Of a stretch of 64,000 bases of DNA, positions 1 to 10,112 are shown in pieces; within the stretch, counting starts at the first letter, position 1; the number at the start of each line of letters is the position of its first letter. The stretch lies in the NCBI GenBank assembly GCA_947172415.1, contig OX359190.1, positions 4,402,001-4,466,000 of the forward strand. The letters are read 5' to 3'. The notes under the pieces are model-generated. The model ran no database searches and was not told the origin of the DNA. It saw only the letters and a list, made by a program, of their open reading frames with translations. The translations under genes were made by a program, and so were the position numbers. This DNA is from Chondrosia reniformis (taxonomy: Eukaryota > Porifera > Demospongiae > Chondrillida > Chondrillidae).

Positions 1-1767
1 CAAAAGTGTGGATGCCATCCGGCCCAGGGACTGACCAGCTTTTTGCCTTTTTCAAGGTTTTCCTCAGTTTGGTCTCATCAATGCTATCGGGACCTTCAGA
101 GGAGGTTCTACCCACCCTCTTTTTGGTTCCCTTTAGCCATTCTTTCACCCCTGGGTCGTCTTTGTTGACCTTACCAACAGTACCTACAATCTTTGTCAAA
201 AAGTCTCTTTCTACCTCAATTGCAGGGGTTTCATTGGAGGCTAGAACATTGCCATTCATCCGGAACCTCCCTTGGGTATTCCAAAGGTGGTTTTGCTCCT
301 GGGATTTCCTGTGTTCAGCTGATCTGCGCTCTTTTAGGGTCCAGACCCTGAGTTTCCCCAGTGTCTGTTCTCGAGCTCTGACCAGAACATTCAGGTTTAA
401 TGAATGGAACTCCCGCCTAAGCTTTCTTTGGAGTATTTTCTGGCGTTTGGTCATAGGATTATTATTCTGTTGACGCACTATTTCCACATCCAACCAGGCA
501 AGCAGTCTTCTAAATCTAGGGCCCTTGGCCTTCCTGTCATTTACGTGACCTTCCTGTCTCTTACTACCCTTCGGATTGTCTGATTTCCTTCCATGGTTGC
601 ATGGCTGCGATTCATTGGTTGTTTTTCCCCTCACAGCCATAGCAACAGAGTAGACCAGGCAGTTCAGGTGCCAGGCCGACCTAGTGCCTTCCTGCCACTC
701 TTTCTCCACCCAATCATTGGCCTCCTGAAGCAGTGCTGGGTGAACATGGTTGAACCGCACCACCCCACAGAGTGTTCTATCAGAGAAATCTCCAGGTTTC
801 TTTCGGAGACAGGCATCTTTTGCTTTGCCTAAAAGTTCCATCAAATGATCATTGCCACTTGTCCTGGGACTGGGGTGACCATGTGTGGGAGTTTCAACAG
901 GGCTTGTAGGCAGCTCACCATTTTGTTCAGCCCCAGCTTGAACTTGGTGGAGCTCCTCCTGTCCCTGGGCTTCCACACCTTCTTCCACAGTCCCGGTTAG
1001 GGTGGCTACACCACGAGAGTCAGATTCCACAAGGTTTAGTCTCGGGAGTTTGACCTCTTCAGATTCTACCAACCCTTGCAGTTAGCGCTACCTTTGTGAT
1101 TTTATGGTCTGGCATTGCAGCATTCCAAGCTTGGTACAACCTCTCGGCATACCCCTTTTCCATGGGCTTACTTTCTCGGTAAAGCTCCATGAGGATATTA
1201 TCCCTCTGAAGGTTCCAGATCACCCCATGGATCCTTCTCCTTCTAGAGGCACCTTGTGGTGCATCATTAACCTAAATCTCTGCTATCCATTACTTGCAGT
1301 ACTCCATCTCCTGCCAAGTTCCTTTAAGCTTGGCAGGTAAGGGTTCGACCGGTCTGAGGCAAATTTGGGTATTTGCTCAGCCATTCCCGCTCTAAACACT
1401 TTTAGTGCCTTAGCCATTTCCTCGGTCCAGGAGCTTGGTAGGCCCAACACGGGGACCAAAGTAGGGCTATTACATTCAGGTACATCTACCTGTGCGGCAC
1501 CTGTGGAATCACCTATTCTGGTTGACCCAGGGTTTTCTTTACCACTGGTGCACCTAGGCCACAGCCTATCTTGAAAGTTTACATTCTCATAGCGCAACGT
1601 AACCCAGTGAAACTACCAGATGGGGGGTTAGCCCATGCTGGCAGGGAGGCTGATTTAGCCACTGGCTGCCACATGAAGGGCTAAGCACCCTGCTCCGTCG
1701 GGGGGTTGAACTGGACAATACCCATCCTCTTGTCAGCTGAGAACCACAGCCTTTAATTCCCACGACT
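1..1767 (-). mobile_element. RLE-type LINE, copy 1, 5' portion cut by the window edge
   Basis: The stretch is a diverged duplicate of 30490-32272: the same order and nearly the same bases from the RT-proximal part (base 1) to the element 5' end. The two copies stop matching at 1767 and 32272, which marks the 5' terminus. Minus-strand fragments at 1283-1597 and in 30-1080 correspond to the N-terminal half of the LINE protein (the 'GENPGSTRIGDSTGA' segment and a Myb-like 'WTEEM' segment). Frames are broken repeatedly, so the copy is dead. The RT core lies beyond the left edge. Confidence 0.8.
1283..1597 (-). pseudogene. N-terminal fragment of the RLE LINE protein
   Basis: This 104-codon reading frame aligns with 31791-32102 of the second copy over its first 60 residues, including 'STRIGDSTGA', 'VDVPECNS' and 'WTEEM'. 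The WTEEM segment begins a Myb-like helical repeat common at the N-terminus of RLE LINEs. The downstream frame is shifted relative to copy 2. No function remains. Confidence 0.65.
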
Positions 1768-2769
1768 TAACAATTATTCACATTCTCAGTGACTAACAAG
1801 ATCGGTAAACACGTTTGCCTTCAAAAATGGCCATGAACGGGACACGTGCGCAACTGTTGTCATCGCCATTTTGTTAACTTGCAGACTCAGCAACCACTTC
1901 ATGCTGCCTGGTAGAGGGACGTGCCTGTATCTACAGCATCCGATAAAGGAGGATTGAGTGTATATATATTTATAATCATCATCTTACTTACCATTTTTGT
2001 AGTAAAGCTGAAGCCAGTAACAGTTTAGCTATAGCCCTTGGAGTGGGAAGCAGTTCTTTGCAGAGATGGAATAATGAGTATTTTAGGAGGAAATATGACA
2101 TCTCAGGTGACAGGAGGGGAAAGTACAAAAGGTACAATTAAGTTACAGTGATATATCAATGCCACAATAACAATGTACATGTACCACTACATATAGGTCC
2201 TCACTACTTCACTAGGAAGATATCACCAGGAAGTCAGTAGAATGGTTGCGAGGTAAAATCCATGATGTAAAATACCACCTCACAAGTACCAACTACCAAG
2301 CTTTGTTTAACGAATATCTTCAGACTCTCACCTTGCCTATTAATTTCCTCAGAGAGATATTTGAGTCCACAGGAACCAGGTAAAATGTAGACTCAACCAG
2401 GTAAAATGTAAACATTTAAATGTACGATGACTGTCACCATAAAGCCTAATTATGCATTTCTGTATATATGTACATAAGAATACTTGAATTCAGCTACCAA
2501 GCTTACCGTCAGGGTTATAGGGATTGACATGAAAGACAGTATGTAGTTGATCACCGCAAAACCTATTTACACAAATAAAGCATCACATGGAAACTAAACT
2601 TCGCATAAATGCCCTGTTCAGAATGAAATGCATTATGTCAATGCAAAATGCATTTAATTTTTTACATAGGATAAAAGCATTGGAAGACTCTCACTTATCT
2701 CCTCCTACATGTGAGGATGGAATTCCATCTTGGAACTCATGCATTTTATTTGATACATTAATATATGAT
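1768..2769. other. No gene recognised
   Basis: AT-rich sequence with a short TATA-type run near 1960. I see no coding motif, RNA gene or structured repeat. Confidence 0.5.
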
Positions 2770-3769
2770 ATATGAAAGTAGGAAAACAACACCTTCATTG
2801 CTTGTGCACAGGTGATTCTGCGAGGCCTCGCTTTGTGGTTTTCATCTATCAGGATGAGACCGTATTCGATGCCCATGATGCGCAAACATCTGTGTGGGTT
2901 GATCCCATGAACGCATCTGCCATCAGACCCAAAGGTAAAGGAAATAGAATAATGGTCAGTGATTACATAGAAGAACATGTTGGCTAGATGAGACTGAGTG
3001 ACGAAGAGTTGTCAGAGGTTCGGTAGCAGTGGACTGCATTCCCACAGCAGGCTCACAAAGTGCTTCCAAAGTGATGGCTACTGGGATGCTGCAATTTTTT
3101 TGGAGAATGTGAAACAGCAGTCAGGATAGCTAAGTTCCAGTATCCCAGAGGCAGGTAACACAAATATCTCTTAGGTAGTTTTTCTACACTTTTGAGTGCT
3201 GTTTTCCTCTTGGCTTTACATTCATTCTACTGGTAACCAGTGTGTCCTCTCTGAAAGCAATACGAGCACTACTGTGGTCAAATATCCATACCTAGTCGTA
3301 TCTATATGGATTATACTTATGTGTTCTTTTAGCAGAAAACATAACTATAATCCATAGATATGACTAGGTATGGATATTGAACCACATTAGTGATGACATT
3401 GCTTTCGGAGAAGACGCACTGCTTACCAGTAGAATGAATGTAAAGCCAAGAGGAAAACAGCCAAGAATGCATCGAGGTACAGTTAATGATATAATTACCA
3501 CTACATTACCAAATATTACTACATCTTTATACACTAAATTACTTTGTATAGGACGTCTTCCAGATGGTGGCCCTCAAGAGAGGATGTTTCGAGATAGCAC
3601 ACCAAAGGAATTGGAAATTGTAGTGAGAGAGCGTGGTGTGAACACTGATGGTCTGACTAAGGCTGGTGTGGTGAATAAGTTACAGAAGTTGAATGATTTC
3701 AAATATGAGAAAAACCGTATGCAGATATACCTTGAAGAAAAGCGATACAGGTGCCTCGTCAGCCTCTAG
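2770..3769 (+). pseudogene. DDE-family transposase remnant, spliced
   Basis: Plus-strand segments read in order like one DDE transposase: 'FIYQDETVFDAHD' and 'PKGKGNRIMVSDYIEEH' (2830-2985, first acidic motif), 'GYWDAAIFLENVKTAVRIAKFQYPRG' (about 3078-3160 after a frameshift and stops), then 'FGEDALLTSRMNVKPRGKQPRM' (about 3405-3470) and 'ERMFRDSTPKELEIVVRERGVNTDGL' (3555-3660). A donor/acceptor pair fits at 3478 and 3551 (TTGTATAG). The order fits a DDE family found in sponges, cnidarians and fungi. The C-terminal third is missing and a short palindrome (3282-3377) sits upstream of the third block. Assignment to an exact superfamily is inference. Confidence 0.6.
3282..3377. repeat. 96-bp palindromic mini-element
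   Basis: Arms of about 34 bases, starting ATATCCATACCTAGTC and ending with its near complement, flank a loop of about 27 bases. It lies in what looks like an intron of the DDE remnant. This is the shape of a tiny foldback MITE. No other copy is obvious in the window. Confidence 0.75.
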
Positions 3770-3813
3770 GTATTTGAAACCCACCATGCATTCGGATCAA
3801 GGATTCAGATAAG

Positions 3814-5322
3814 ATGTTTCATGTTTATGTGCAGCATGAATGTTGGTTATGGTTACTAGCATGTCTGTTAGCTACATTTCTGTCTTTTGATCAAGGTTAC
3901 AATTATCTGAAGCAACCAGTGTCTTTGCCCACTTTCTGCAGGAATCCACCTACACAATGGGGTATGGAACATGACAGAGTAGTTCCTGCTCATCAACTTG
4001 AAGAAATGCAGAAATTGACACTATGTACACCTTGTATAGTTACATGTGACAGTAATTCATATTTCATTAATGAATTGTTGAACTTGAATCGGTCCTGCGG
4101 CTGGGACCAGCCCTGTTGCTGGGGCACTAAGTCCTGCTGCTGGGACAGTTGGTCCTGCAGCAGGGACCAGCCCTGTGGCTGGGGCACTATGTCCTGCTGC
4201 TGGGACAGTTGGTCCTGTGACTGGGACCATAGGCACTGTGAATGGGATCTTAGGATCTGGGGATGTGAGCATAAACTTAGTAGATGCAGCAATTATGAAA
4301 GTTACACTCTTAAAGAATTACCAATGTATGTTGCAGCAGTGCACGATTATGTAAGAATCACTGGCACTGCTGCAAATGGGAATTGTTACAGCCATTGTAC
4401 TACTATATTTCTGTACTGTAAAGATAAGACAATGAAGAATTATGCATTTATTTTCAGTATCATTGATACTGGTATGCGTACTTTCACTTGCCATAGGCAG
4501 TACTGGCTTAGATGCACACTGCAGCTGCTATTACACAGAAGGCGTTATTGTAAGCGTAATTACACTTTAGCTAAAGTGTTTAGTTTGTTATTGCTCCTTG
4601 GAGGAGACATAGAATCAAACCCAGGTCCTTCAAAGGAATGGCTTAGGAAACAGGCCAAGAAACAAAATTATCTGTTGCAAAGAGACAAAATATTGGAAAA
4701 GCCAAGGCTTGATTATGCAGAGAATCCAGAACCAAAACGACTAGCATCCAAAGCAAGCTATGAAAGTAATACAGAAGCCATGAAGGCTGCTGCTAAAGCA
4801 AGCTACTCTGCAAATCCTGAACCCAAGAAGGCTGTTGCTAAAGTGCATTACTCTGCCAACCCAGAAGCCAAGAAAGCTGCCTCTAGAGTAAAGTATTCTG
4901 CTAATCCTGAAGCCATAAAGGCTGCCGCTAAAGCGAGCTACTCTGCTAATCCTGAAGCCATAAAGGCTGCCGCTAAAGCGAGCTACTCTGCAAATCCTGA
5001 ACCCAAGAAGGCTGTTGCTAAAGTGCATTACTCTGCCAACCCAGAAGCCAAGAAAGCTGCCTCTAGAGCAAAGTATTCTGCAAAAACTGAACCCAAGAAG
5101 GCTGCTGCTAATGTTCATTACTCTGTAAATCCTGAACCCAAGAAGGCTGTTGCTAAAGTGCATTACTCTGCCAACCCAGAAGCCAAGAAAGCTGCCTCTA
5201 GAGCAAAGTATTCTGCAAATCCTGTACCCAAGAAGGCTGCTGCTAAAGTTCATTACTCTGCCAACCCAGAAGCCAAACGGGCTGCTTCTAAAGCAAAGTA
5301 CTGTAGTAACACTAATCCATGA
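3814..5322 (+). CDS. Helitron H1 N-terminal polyprotein region with 2A-like motif and tandem repeats
   Basis: A 502-codon open frame. The family start is probably the ATG at 3786 (CACCATG, also used by H2 at 24746), but H1 has a stop eight codons later, so 3814 is the first usable start in frame. Order: hydrophobic N-terminus (residues 5-30); Cys/Trp-rich repeats (94-151); a basic, Leu-rich stretch (227-263); the 2A-like motif GDIESNPGP (264-272); 'SKEWLRKQAKKQ'; then about 14 repeats of 14 residues around SANPEAKKAAxKxxY. 2A motifs make the ribosome skip the G-P bond, which would release the N-terminal 271 residues from the Rep/helicase part. The ORF ends by frameshift; family coding continues to about 5450. 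Confidence 0.8.
   Translation: MFHVYVQHECWLWLLACLLATFLSFDQGYNYLKQPVSLPTFCRNPPTQWGMEHDRVVPAHQLEEMQKLTLCTPCIVTCDSNSYFINELLNLNRSCGWDQPCCWGTKSCCWDSWSCSRDQPCGWGTMSCCWDSWSCDWDHRHCEWDLRIWGCEHKLSRCSNYESYTLKELPMYVAAVHDYVRITGTAANGNCYSHCTTIFLYCKDKTMKNYAFIFSIIDTGMRTFTCHRQYWLRCTLQLLLHRRRYCKRNYTLAKVFSLLLLLGGDIESNPGPSKEWLRKQAKKQNYLLQRDKILEKPRLDYAENPEPKRLASKASYESNTEAMKAAAKASYSANPEPKKAVAKVHYSANPEAKKAASRVKYSANPEAIKAAAKASYSANPEAIKAAAKASYSANPEPKKAVAKVHYSANPEAKKAASRAKYSAKTEPKKAAANVHYSVNPEPKKAVAKVHYSANPEAKKAASRAKYSANPVPKKAAAKVHYSANPEAKRAASKAKYCSNTNP
4093..4266 (+). repeat. Cys/Trp-rich coding minisatellite
   Basis: A 60-bp unit repeats twice (built from 15-bp subunits) and encodes CCWDSW, CGWG and CEWD type motifs in the frame that is open on both sides. 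H2 has the matching region as a 30-bp unit encoding CGWDYWPCGW. Other frames are also open and would read Gly-Pro-Val-Ala-Gly repeats. I prefer the Cys/Trp frame because it joins the flanking conserved sequence without a shift in both copies. Confidence 0.7.
4603..4629 (+). other. 2A-like ribosome-skipping motif in Helitron H1
   Basis: Encodes GDIESNPGP, an exact match to the D[VI]ExNPGP consensus, preceded by the Leu-rich run SLLLLLG typical of 2A upstream helices. The match is conserved in H2 (23937-23963). Activity is inferred from the motif. Confidence 0.85.
4708..5310 (+). repeat. 42-bp / 14-residue coding tandem repeats
   Basis: About 14 units with consensus YSANPEAKKAAAK (Tyr-anchored, Ala/Lys-rich), some units duplicated almost exactly (for example 4900-4941 and 4942-4983). 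H2 carries a more diverged version (23400-23830). Such repeats probably form a basic helical array; a nucleic-acid-binding role is conceivable but not shown. Confidence 0.85.
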
Positions 5323-5452
5323 AAGCTGCCTTAAGAGTGAGCTACAAATGCAAATCAAGTTTGGCAAAAGCAGCCTCCAGGGCAAACTACTTAAAAAGAC
5401 GATGGATTAAAATGGCTGCATCAAAGGCTAATTATGAACAGAAAAGGACCAT

Positions 5453-6304
5453 GTGAACCTTTATCGCAGAGGTAAGTATGCTCTAAACGAACCAAAGGCA
5501 TATGCTAGACATCAGTATGCAGTGAAGTTACAGAAAAAGCTATTTTCAAAGCCTTCCTTGAGACTGCTTTTACGAAAAGGCTTTAAAGAAAGTCATGAAA
5601 GCATTGCAAAGAAAATGTCAAAAGGTGTCTTGACAAAAACAGTATGCAGAATCACTGCACGAAGATTACTTGACAGGGTCTTCAAGAAGCGCAAAGAGAG
5701 AGTGGGACAGTTGCTCAAGTGTGTTCGAATGGTAAATTCCTTTGAACTGTCAATATTAAATTTGGGAGAAAGGTGGCATACTGCTTCGTCTGAGCCATTC
5801 TTTTATGACTCAACCTACATACCCACCAAGCGAGACACTGCCATACCAGTGGATGAGTATGGAAGGTGTTGCATTGCTGAGGAAGTAGGTGATCGAGACA
5901 AGAATACAATGAGCCCCAAAAAGTGGAAGTGCACAGAAGAGTGCAAGCTACCTACAGATGAAGAGCTTAGTTCCATTGTTGTAGCAAAGGAACAGTTCAA
6001 GATACCCATGCAAGAGCTCAGAAAAACACTCGAGTTCATGGACAAGGGCTGTCAGCATGGACACCATACAGATCGGTCCTTTGTAACTAAATTTGACAGC
6101 AAAGAAGATGAGCAAGAGCAGTTCCATGAGCTGCTAGGTCACCCACTTCCATGTGCTATTGGAATGTGCAATAGTCTGCTTAAAACACTCAGAGCTGCTG
6201 CCACTCACTACCCACAGTTGCGAAGGTTTCTGGTCTTGCTATATCCAGCAAAAAACCACCATCATCACATTTATACCATTGATGTGGCGTGGCACTCCAT
6301 TTAG
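5453..6304 (+). pseudogene. Helitron H1 middle region (post-repeat, unknown domain)
   Basis: A 283-codon frame homologous to 22262-23340 of H2. Conserved pieces include 'YRRGKYALNEPKAYARHQY', 'TVCRITARRLLDRV', 'LNLGERWHTASSEPFFYD', 'VDEYGRCC', and a Cys/His set 'GCQHGHHTDR' followed by 'PCAIGMCNSLLKTLRAAATHYPQLRRFLVLLYP'. It is separated from the repeat ORF by a frameshift around 5450 and from the next segment by a lesion near 6290 ('TIDVAWHSI', stop). No named domain recognised; the position suggests an N-terminal accessory part of the Rep-helicase polyprotein. Confidence 0.7.
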
Positions 6305-6390
6305 TTGATTTTGATCAACTAATGGAGGCTCCTGGCATCCTTCACTGTGAGGAGCTATGTTAGAGTGAGTGTGAATCATGTCAAGAGAAT

Positions 6391-7118
6391 TTGGCAGCAG
6401 GTCTTCCAAATCTGGAACCCTTCCTTCAAGTTAAGCATGCTACCCTGATTACTAAACTTGACAAGGAGGTGAGTGATGACCCAGAGTGTGCATGCTGTTG
6501 TTGTGAACGTTTGCACCAGAGAAAGAGTGTTACAAGCATGAAGAATAGTGACTCAAAATTTGTAACAAAAGCCTGGCAACAATTAAAGCACCACATATGC
6601 GAGCAGGACAGCGAAGCTGACATTTACTCTATGTACGTGTGCCAATACTGCAGGCCAATTCTTATTAACAATAAGATACCTTCACGCTGTATTCTGAATG
6701 GTTTGATAACTGAGCCTTTGCCTGCAGAACTATCTAACTTGGATGCTTTGAGCAGACAGCTTATACAACGAGCAAAAGCATTACAGACAATTGCACGATT
6801 AGGCACATACACAGCTACCCACAAAGGCCAGAAGAAATGGAGGAGGTTTGTCTGTATGATTTTCTTAAAGACTATGCAAAGTGCAGAGCCAACAATTCAG
6901 GACAGCGCAAGTATTGCAGACTTGCGAAGCCATGCCTCCCTAATCACAGGCTCTTTGATCCTAACAAAGAGAATCAGAGGGAAGATTACTTCTACTCCAT
7001 GTTGTTGTTGTTTGTGCCTTTCAGAAATGAAAGCACTCTGCTTGCAGAAAATGAAACTGCTGAAGAAGCCTTTAATCGCTCGATAGAGGCCAACTATGGC
7101 ATGTACAAGCACCATGAC
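6391..7118 (+). pseudogene. Helitron H1 DUF6570-like region joined by deletion to a post-Rep segment
   Basis: 6391-6815 reads a Cys cluster (ECACCCCERLHQ), 'YVCQYCRPIL', and 'PSRCILNGLITEPLPAELSNLDALSRQLIQRAK', the usual DUF6570-type lead-in to Helitron_like_N. After 'LGTYTA' (about 6815) the sequence jumps to what in H2 lies near 19290. From 6837 a different frame reads 'MEEVCLYDFLKDYAKC' and 'PNHRLFDPNKENQREDYFYSMLLLFVPF', a segment normally placed after the Rep tyrosines. About 1.9 kb with the HUH and Tyr motifs is absent. At 7118 coding is broken by the hAT insertion. Confidence 0.75.
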
Positions 7119-9993
7119 CAGGCCCGTCGGAAGCAGTTTTAGAGTGGTCAGGCCTATACCATCCCCTGCTACTGTTGCCCCCCATGTGCACTCCCAGATT
7201 CCGAGAATAAACATACCTGGGGCTACAAGACCTGGTTGTTTATTAAACTTTATAGTCATATTAATATTTATTGGCAGTTAAACTGCATGCATGGAACAAA
7301 AATCATGCAAAATAAACTTGAATAAGAAAATGTTCGGGCATAAGAAAAGGCAAAATGTTGTGTTACAGTAGGCTATATATCACTGAGAGTCACCTAAGTA
7401 AATTTACCAAACAGGGAAAGACGATGCTCACTGCCAATCACAAAGTCATTGAGGCAGTCAGCCAATGCAAGTGAATCACACCTGTCCTTGTGGACATGCA
7501 AAACAAGAAGGTTGTTCAGACTGACTTCAGACATGGTTGTTCTCAAGTACGTTTTCACTCTCCTCAAAGCAGACGCACTCCGTTCGCTAACAGCATTAGT
7601 AGCTGGCATCACCAGAAGCAAGTTGAGAAGGATGCACACCTGTGAAATGCTAACACGGACACCAGAGGAGAGGCTGCGAACGTGCTTGATGATCTCGTGT
7701 ATTCCAACAGTGGTGGCAGGGAATGCTGACTGGATAATGGATCGGAACAATTCCAACTGAGTGCGAAGTACCTGTGGATCAATGTCAGTGTCATAGAATG
7801 TTGCAATGAAACTGAGATCTTGTGTAAAGTCGGAACCAGCAGCTGCTGAAGTAAGAAGGCTCTCCAAGTGACAATAAGTCTGATACCCTGGCTGGTTAAA
7901 GCGCTGCCTGATACAAGCCAAGGTAGAATCGAGTAATTGGAAATACTCGGCATGAAAAAAATCTTGCACCGATGCTGGATGGGTGCCTTGTCCAGTGCCA
8001 ATCTCAAAGCGCTGTGGGACCTTGCGGTGACGAGGTAGTTCTGCGGCATTGACCTGATGCTTGTCTCGCAAAGCAGACACTTTACTCCACAGAAGTGAGA
8101 AAGATTCGTCGTTCCTCAGCCGTTCCAGAGTGGTACAAGTGAGTCGAGCCAAATGTTGGCTATCAGCAGCACTAAGTGATGGAGACTGTAGTGTCTTACT
8201 CAGGTTGTCTGTGTGGTGCATGATGCATGCTCCTAGGCAGAGGCCAAAGAGAAAATCAAACCTTTCCATCTGTGCTTTCACACCATTTATGCGGGCACGA
8301 CTTTCGGCATCGGCAGTGATCTCTCTAGCATCATCCCAGAACTCCAGGAACACGTCATAGTTGTCGATGATGCTCTGCAAGGATGCTGCTTTGACTGTCC
8401 ACCTGGTTAGGCATAGTGTGCGGAAGCCAGTGGTGCTAGGAGACATAGACACCTTAAGCTGCTGCTGTCACGCCTTGGAGAATATTTGAGCAGTTTCGAA
8501 ATTTCTCCAACAGTGTCCAGGACATCACACACCAGCTTACTTTGCTTCACAACATCAGCAACAGCCAAGTTTAGTGCATGGCCATAGCAGTGCGTAAATA
8601 CGGCACACTTCTCAACCTGGCATATTTGTGTTGCTGTTCCATTCCTGGATCCAGCCATATTGGCTGCTCCATCGTAGCACTGGCCTCTACAATTGTGCAG
8701 GTCCAAATTAAGACGAAGGATGACGTCTTTGATAACAGCCACAAGCGTATCAGCGTTAATTTTATCAACTTTGTGAAGGCCAACAAAATCCTCATGGGCG
8801 TCTAGTGTGCTGTCAACCCAACGAAAGCAGAGAACAACTTGTTCCCTATTGGAAGCATCTGTCACCTCATCTGCCATGATGGCAAAGTACTTTGCCTCTC
8901 GGATGGAGGTGGCAATCCCGCAGACAACAGAAAGTGCCATGGTCTGCAAAAGCTCATTCTGCATGGACCCAGATGTATACTTGTCTGTTTTCTTCATCAA
9001 CATCTCTTTGATGGCTGGATCGTCTTTGGCCCTCAACAGGAGAAGCTGATGAAAGTTGCTGTCTACCTCTGAGCCATCACCACGAATTGCTAGGCCTTGC
9101 CTTGCGAGATATCTCAAACATTCAGCTACACACATCAAGTTCTTACGATTTGCGGCCTTTTCCTTCGCATGTGCGCTGGATAACATTTCTCCAACATCTT
9201 TAGTTGTTGCGGGGATCGTTACCACAGCTTCCACAGCGGCTTTGTGACACCCACTGGCCTCGTGTCGACAGAAACCACCTTTCTTACCAGTAGCATCCTT
9301 CCAATTTTCATACCCACGAGAAATAAAACTGGCATCAGCTGTCTTCGCTGTTTTCAGAGTCTTGGATTGAGCAGCTTTAACACAAATGAAACAAAATGCT
9401 AAATCCCAAGCCTCGTCGTAATGGATCCAAGACCATTTCTGAAACCATTGAGGCTGAAACGATCGATAAACGACCGACTTGATGCCAAACGCTCGCTTAT
9501 GAAAACTAAATTTAGCTGGCTGGTTAGGGTGCTCACCGATGTCTGGCAAAGTTTCCAAATCGATACGATACTCATAGGATGAGCTTGTCATGTCACAGCC
9601 CTTCTCGCACGTAGAGCTAGAAGCGCTTACGCTTTGTCGTTTGGTAATTTATACAGTATGCATGCAATAGATTACACATAATGCGTGGGGTATTTCCGGA
9701 CACCTACGACGCTGCGCGTTCTCTTTGCACAAGAAGGGACTTCGACGTGCTGCTAGCCTACTTGCAGGAGGGCACAGTACTACTCTTTGCGCCACCAAAG
9801 TAATTGAGGCTCTTACTGCTTTCAACGCTAAGAAACTCAGCCCCAATCACTCATACTACTATCGCAGAGGTTGTTCAGTCCATGGGGGGTAGAAGATCTG
9901 TCTTACCCCATTTTTGGACATTTCTCAAGGACTACCCAGGACGAAAAGTGGTCAGGCCATGGCCCGAAAGCCTGACCTGGTGTGACGGCCTTG
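7119..9993 (-). mobile_element. hAT transposon inserted in Helitron H1, 5-bp target duplication
   Basis: Ends are CAGGCCCGTC (left) and, as reverse complement, CAAGGCCGTC (right). ATGAC flanks both sides (7114-7118 and 9994-9998). H2 preserves the empty site: its coding sequence reads CACCATGACAGATTG with no insertion, which proves the boundaries. GTGGTCAGGCC occurs near both ends as a direct subterminal repeat. Classical hAT elements make 8-bp duplications; 5 bp is unusual, though I recall hAT subgroups with shorter ones. Confidence 0.88.
7394..9591 (-). pseudogene. hAT transposase, ZMYM1-like, one frameshift
   Basis: Two overlapping frames make one protein of about 730 residues: 8407-9591 (start codon at 9591) and 7394-8452. 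Part 1 has a TTF-type zinc finger (WSWIHYDEAWDLAFCFIC ... GFCRHEASGCHKAA), then the DUF4371/RNase H-like core (FAIMADEVTDASNREQ, CRGQCYDGAANMAG, HCYGHALNLA). Part 2 holds the all-alpha insertion and the hAT C-terminal dimerisation segment (NAVSERSASALRRVKTYLRTTM, NNLLVLHVHKDR) with the expected catalytic Glu. The frame changes near 8450-8460 by a small indel. Apart from this it looks young. Confidence 0.85.
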
Positions 9994-10088
9994 ATGACAG
10001 ATTGCAGCAGATGTTGAAAGCACATGCCAAAGTAAAGGAGATAAATGAAGCTAGACAAGATGAGGTAAAGGTCATCAATGAGAAATAA
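9994..10088 (+). pseudogene. Helitron H1 linker resuming after the hAT insertion
   Basis: Reads 'DRLQQMLKAHAKVKEINEARQDE', matching H2 'RLQQMLKVNAKVKEINEARQEE' directly across the insertion site. It ends in a stop at 10086 where H2 continues with an acidic linker. Confidence 0.8.
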
Positions 10089-10112
10089 GACTGTAGCAAT
10101 GGACCCCAAATT

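Noticed and set aside
345-1080. Possible CRISPR-like or bacterial content
   Set aside because: No array, no bacterial operon; introns and metazoan TE families throughout.
4057-4292. Minus-strand ORFs in the H1 repeat region (GPVAG and Gln/Ser-rich frames)
   Set aside because: They are open only because the underlying 15-bp repeats lack stops in several frames; the plus frame continues into conserved 2A coding.
4741-5385. 214-codon minus-strand ORF
   Set aside because: Antisense shadow of the 14-residue repeats.
9804-10088. ORF starting inside the hAT end and running into Helitron coding
   Set aside because: A chance fusion across the insertion boundary; only the part after 9994 is homologous to H2.
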